Below, in pieces: positions 50,497 to 52,313 of a DNA stretch of 52,313 bases. The notes under the pieces were generated by a model. The model saw nothing but the letters and a program-made list of their open reading frames with translations. It ran no database searches and was not told the DNA's origin. Within the stretch, counting starts at the first letter, position 1, and every line of letters starts with the position of its first letter. The stretch lies in assembly GCA_965371445.1 (NCBI GenBank), contig CBDUYN010000056.1, forward strand, positions 1-52,313, written 5' to 3'. The position numbers were made by a program, and so were the translations under genes. Source of the stretch: DASWIG01 sp965371445. GTDB lineage: Bacteria > Acidobacteriota > Thermoanaerobaculia > Multivoradales > J023.

Positions 50497-51107
50497 ATGA
50501 CCCGAAACGCTCATCCCCAGGCCACGGACAGCGAAGCGCACGACGCCGAGCCCTGCGACGCTTCCTCGACACGGTCGCTTTCCTGGCCTGCTACATGCCG
50601 CGCGAGGAGACGATCTACGACCAACGGGCTCTGGGGATCCTGGACCGTTTCGAGGAGCGTCTGAAAGGCCGGCGGGGTTGGGGTGAGGTGTGCGCCCGGA
50701 TCCGCTGGCTCAAGGCGACCCTCTACGTCCGCCAGGGCGGGCGGGAGAACCTGAAACGGGCCCTTCCGCGCTTCGACAGCGCCTGGAACGACCTGCTCAC
50801 GGTCGACCTGCCCCGGGAGTTGGCCGGCCTCAGCATCGACATCGCGCAGGTCCGGGCCCGACGCGCCGACGAGAGCGACCTCGACGCCATCGAACGGCTC
50901 CTACGTCGGTGTGTGAGCCTGCGTCCCGACCTCCGGGAAGAGCTGCGCGACGGGCTGAAGAAGGTGATCCGTCCGGTGAGAAGGCATCCCGACGAGGCCT
51001 TCCGCATCTTGTGGGAGTTTCGCCGTTCGTTCGTGACGCCGGTCCCCGGGCTGCTGAGCCCCGAGGCGCTGGCAAAGCCGGGGCGCATGGTGCCGGTGAC
51101 CGGCTAG
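50497..51107 (+). pseudogene. TPR-like family gene with an apparent frameshift near its start
   Basis: ATG 50497 follows aaaggaggagacgcc and begins TRNAHPQATDSEAHDAE. The rest of the protein is in another frame from about 50550: ALRRFLDTVAFLACY, then ATG 50595 (MPREETIYDQRALGILDRF), RIRWLKATLYVRQGG and ELAGLSIDIAQVRARRADES, to the TAG at 51107. No start with a ribosome binding site exists in the second frame. A single-base change around gagccctgcg would restore one ~200-residue protein. The C-terminal part is of the same TPR-like type as the proteins at 43134 and 44764. Either a real mutation, a sequence error or programmed frameshifting. The stop overlaps that of convergent drmC through one CTAG. 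Confidence 0.62.
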
Positions 51108-51877
51108 GACGTCGGCCGACGCACCAGCCCCGCCGAGACCAAACCCCACCACTGCTCGTGCAGACGCGTCGCGAACGCCACGTCCTCGATCAGGACGCCG
51201 ACCTCGATGTTGCGTGTCTGGCCCCGGTCGGTGAAGTTCGCCGACGTCACCAGCGTCTTGCGGCGGTCCACCACGACGCACTTCGCGTGCAGGCTCACCA
51301 CGCTGTACGGCTGCACCGTCCGCGGATCGTAGAACAGCGCCGGACGCGGATCGCCGAACGTCCAGTTCTCCGCGAAGAAGAGGTCCACCGCCCTCGTGAC
51401 GCGATCGTCCGCCTCGGCCGTCGTCCTCTCCTGACCCTTCTTCCACGAGCCTCCGACGTCGAGGAAGACCGTCGTCTCCACGGCGTGCTCCGTCATCACG
51501 GCGTGCAGCGGACGGAAGATCTCCTCCCCGTGGTCGAACGTGAAACCGCAGATCAGGACGTCGCGGCGCGCCTCGCCGAACAGCTCCCGGACCACCATGC
51601 CCGTGTCCCGCGCCGGGCTGATCTTCGCCTCCGGTCCCGTCCACACCAGGTCCAGACGCGGTACCGGACGCTCCTCTCGCTCGGCAATGACGACCGCCAA
51701 CACCGTGCGCACGGCATCCACGTCCAACGGACGCAAGAAGTCGATCGCCTCCGACAGGTGGGCCAGCCCCAACGACAACAACGCCTCGTGCTCAAACGGC
51801 GGACGAACATGCCCCCGCTCCAACGCCCGGGCCAGCGCCTTCAGGTCCGGTAGCTCGACGTTGACGAGACTCGCCAT
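51104..51877 (-). CDS. drmC: DISARM protein DrmC (PLD domain)
   Basis: A 257-residue phospholipase-D-fold protein. The N-terminal helical part (LKALARALERGHVRPPFEHE) and DLVWTGPEAKISPARDT precede the core GMVVRELFGEARRDVLICGF. One HKD motif is present: HAKCVVVD (H197, K199, D204), followed by TSANFTDRGQTRNIEVGVLI. This arrangement is that of DrmC of the DISARM defence system, where it is reported to be dispensable for some activities. The ATG overlaps the drmB stop by one base (TGATG), so the two are co-translated. It is convergent with the frameshifted TPR-like gene. Confidence 0.9.
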   Translation of the reverse strand: MASLVNVELPDLKALARALERGHVRPPFEHEALLSLGLAHLSEAIDFLRPLDVDAVRTVLAVVIAEREERPVPRLDLVWTGPEAKISPARDTGMVVRELFGEARRDVLICGFTFDHGEEIFRPLHAVMTEHAVETTVFLDVGGSWKKGQERTTAEADDRVTRAVDLFFAENWTFGDPRPALFYDPRTVQPYSVVSLHAKCVVVDRRKTLVTSANFTDRGQTRNIEVGVLIEDVAFATRLHEQWWGLVSAGLVRRPTS

Positions 51878-52313
51878 CAGGTGCCGAAGAACGCCAGAGC
51901 CGGATCGTGGCCCATCGTCGGGACCACCAGCGCCCGGTCCAGGTAACGGTTGAAACGCTCACAGGAGCACTCCGCCACGAACAGACACCCGTGACACGCC
52001 GCGCCCTCCAGGAAACGCTCCGCGTAGTCGCCGCGCGGCGTGTGGTCGGCACAGACCGGGTCGTTGGAGCACAACGTCCCGAGCTCCACCGCACGCTCCA
52101 GGTGGTGACCCAGACGACGCCCCTGCTCGACGAGACCTCCCAGCGTCCCCTCCGCGCCCGCGCTTCCCGTCATGATCAGGATCGCCGCCATCGGTACCTC
52201 GATGTCGCGCGCCGCGCAATAGATCCGCTCCTTCAGACCGCTCGCCGAGTAGCCAACGAATGGGTCAGGGGAAAGGGCGAGACGGCGCGGGTCGAGGTGC
52301 TGCTCCGGTAGTC
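51877..52313 (-). CDS. drmB: DISARM protein DrmB, C-terminal part (cut by window edge)
   Basis: An open minus-strand frame continues past the right edge (it starts RRLALSPDPFVGYSASGLK within the window). The C-terminal DUF1998 region is recognisable by its Cys clusters: LCSNDPVCADHTPRGDYAER, AACHGCLFVAECSCERFNRY, then LDRALVVPT. In DISARM, DrmB works with the DrmA helicase to block incoming phage DNA. The internal ATG at 52191 is not the real start. The remaining genes (drmA and a methyltransferase) are expected beyond the edge. Confidence 0.85.
   Translation of the reverse strand, partial: LPEQHLDPRRLALSPDPFVGYSASGLKERIYCAARDIEVPMAAILIMTGSAGAEGTLGGLVEQGRRLGHHLERAVELGTLCSNDPVCADHTPRGDYAERFLEGAACHGCLFVAECSCERFNRYLDRALVVPTMGHDPALAFFGT

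Noticed and set aside
1..52313. tRNA, rRNA or transposase genes
   Set aside because: I looked for TPsiC-loop-like GGTTCGA contexts, conserved rRNA segments and transposase motifs on both strands and saw none convincing; a covariance-model search would be needed to exclude all tRNAs.

Overview
The window is 52.3 kb of very GC-rich bacterial DNA with short intergenic gaps, Gram-negative envelope proteins (an autotransporter barrel, a porin-like protein, a lipoprotein) and many secreted or regulatory proteins of types common in Acidobacteriota, such as CHAT/TPR proteins beside ECF sigma factors and TPR-like proteins with a C-x2-C motif. An Acidobacteriota source, perhaps Thermoanaerobaculia, is my inference; no rRNA, tRNA or other taxonomic marker is present. 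No transposase, integrase or CRISPR array was found.

Left part (0-20 kb): an N-terminally incomplete helical protein; a secreted metzincin with a PKD domain; a fadN-fadA beta-oxidation pair; a secreted thioredoxin-like protein; a membrane-anchored peroxiredoxin-like gene whose active-site codon is TGA and is followed by a bacterial SECIS-like hairpin, so it is a probable selenoprotein; a membrane SpoIIE/RsbU-type phosphatase; a scrambled locus with pieces of carA and of a MerB-like gene that also has an in-frame TGA and a perfect SECIS-like hairpin; a secreted PHP-type hydrolase; an autotransporter; a translationally coupled pair (polytopic membrane protein and YiiX-like cysteine hydrolase); and an outer-membrane porin-like protein.

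Middle (20-38 kb): a TssJ-like lipoprotein, a DUF4157 protein, TssL/DotU and TssM/IcmF form a minus-strand cluster that joins a type VI secretion membrane complex to a domain typical of extracellular contractile injection system effectors. Next come a Tat-exported asparaginase of the glycosylasparaginase family and a probable regulatory locus: an Ig-like protein, an ECF sigma factor, a zinc-finger anti-sigma factor, a 46-residue charged peptide and a membrane-anchored TPR-CHAT peptidase. A sensor protein with two receiver domains and a histidine-kinase core whose phospho-acceptor His is replaced by Gln follows, then an SGNH hydrolase and a nucleotidyltransferase-like gene overlapping a small partner.

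Right part (38-52 kb): housekeeping genes (fructosamine kinase with a low-molecular-weight phosphatase, lepA, hemW, an acyl-CoA dehydrogenase) alternate with lineage-specific genes: TPR-like C-x2-C proteins, a helical protein that looks paralogous to the one at the left edge, a 42-bp minisatellite, and a frameshifted TPR-like gene behind a near-consensus promoter. The window ends inside a DISARM anti-phage locus (drmC complete, drmB cut by the edge).

The strongest discovery signals are the two TGA/SECIS pairs, the TssJLM-DUF4157 cluster and the sigma/anti-sigma/peptide/CHAT locus.
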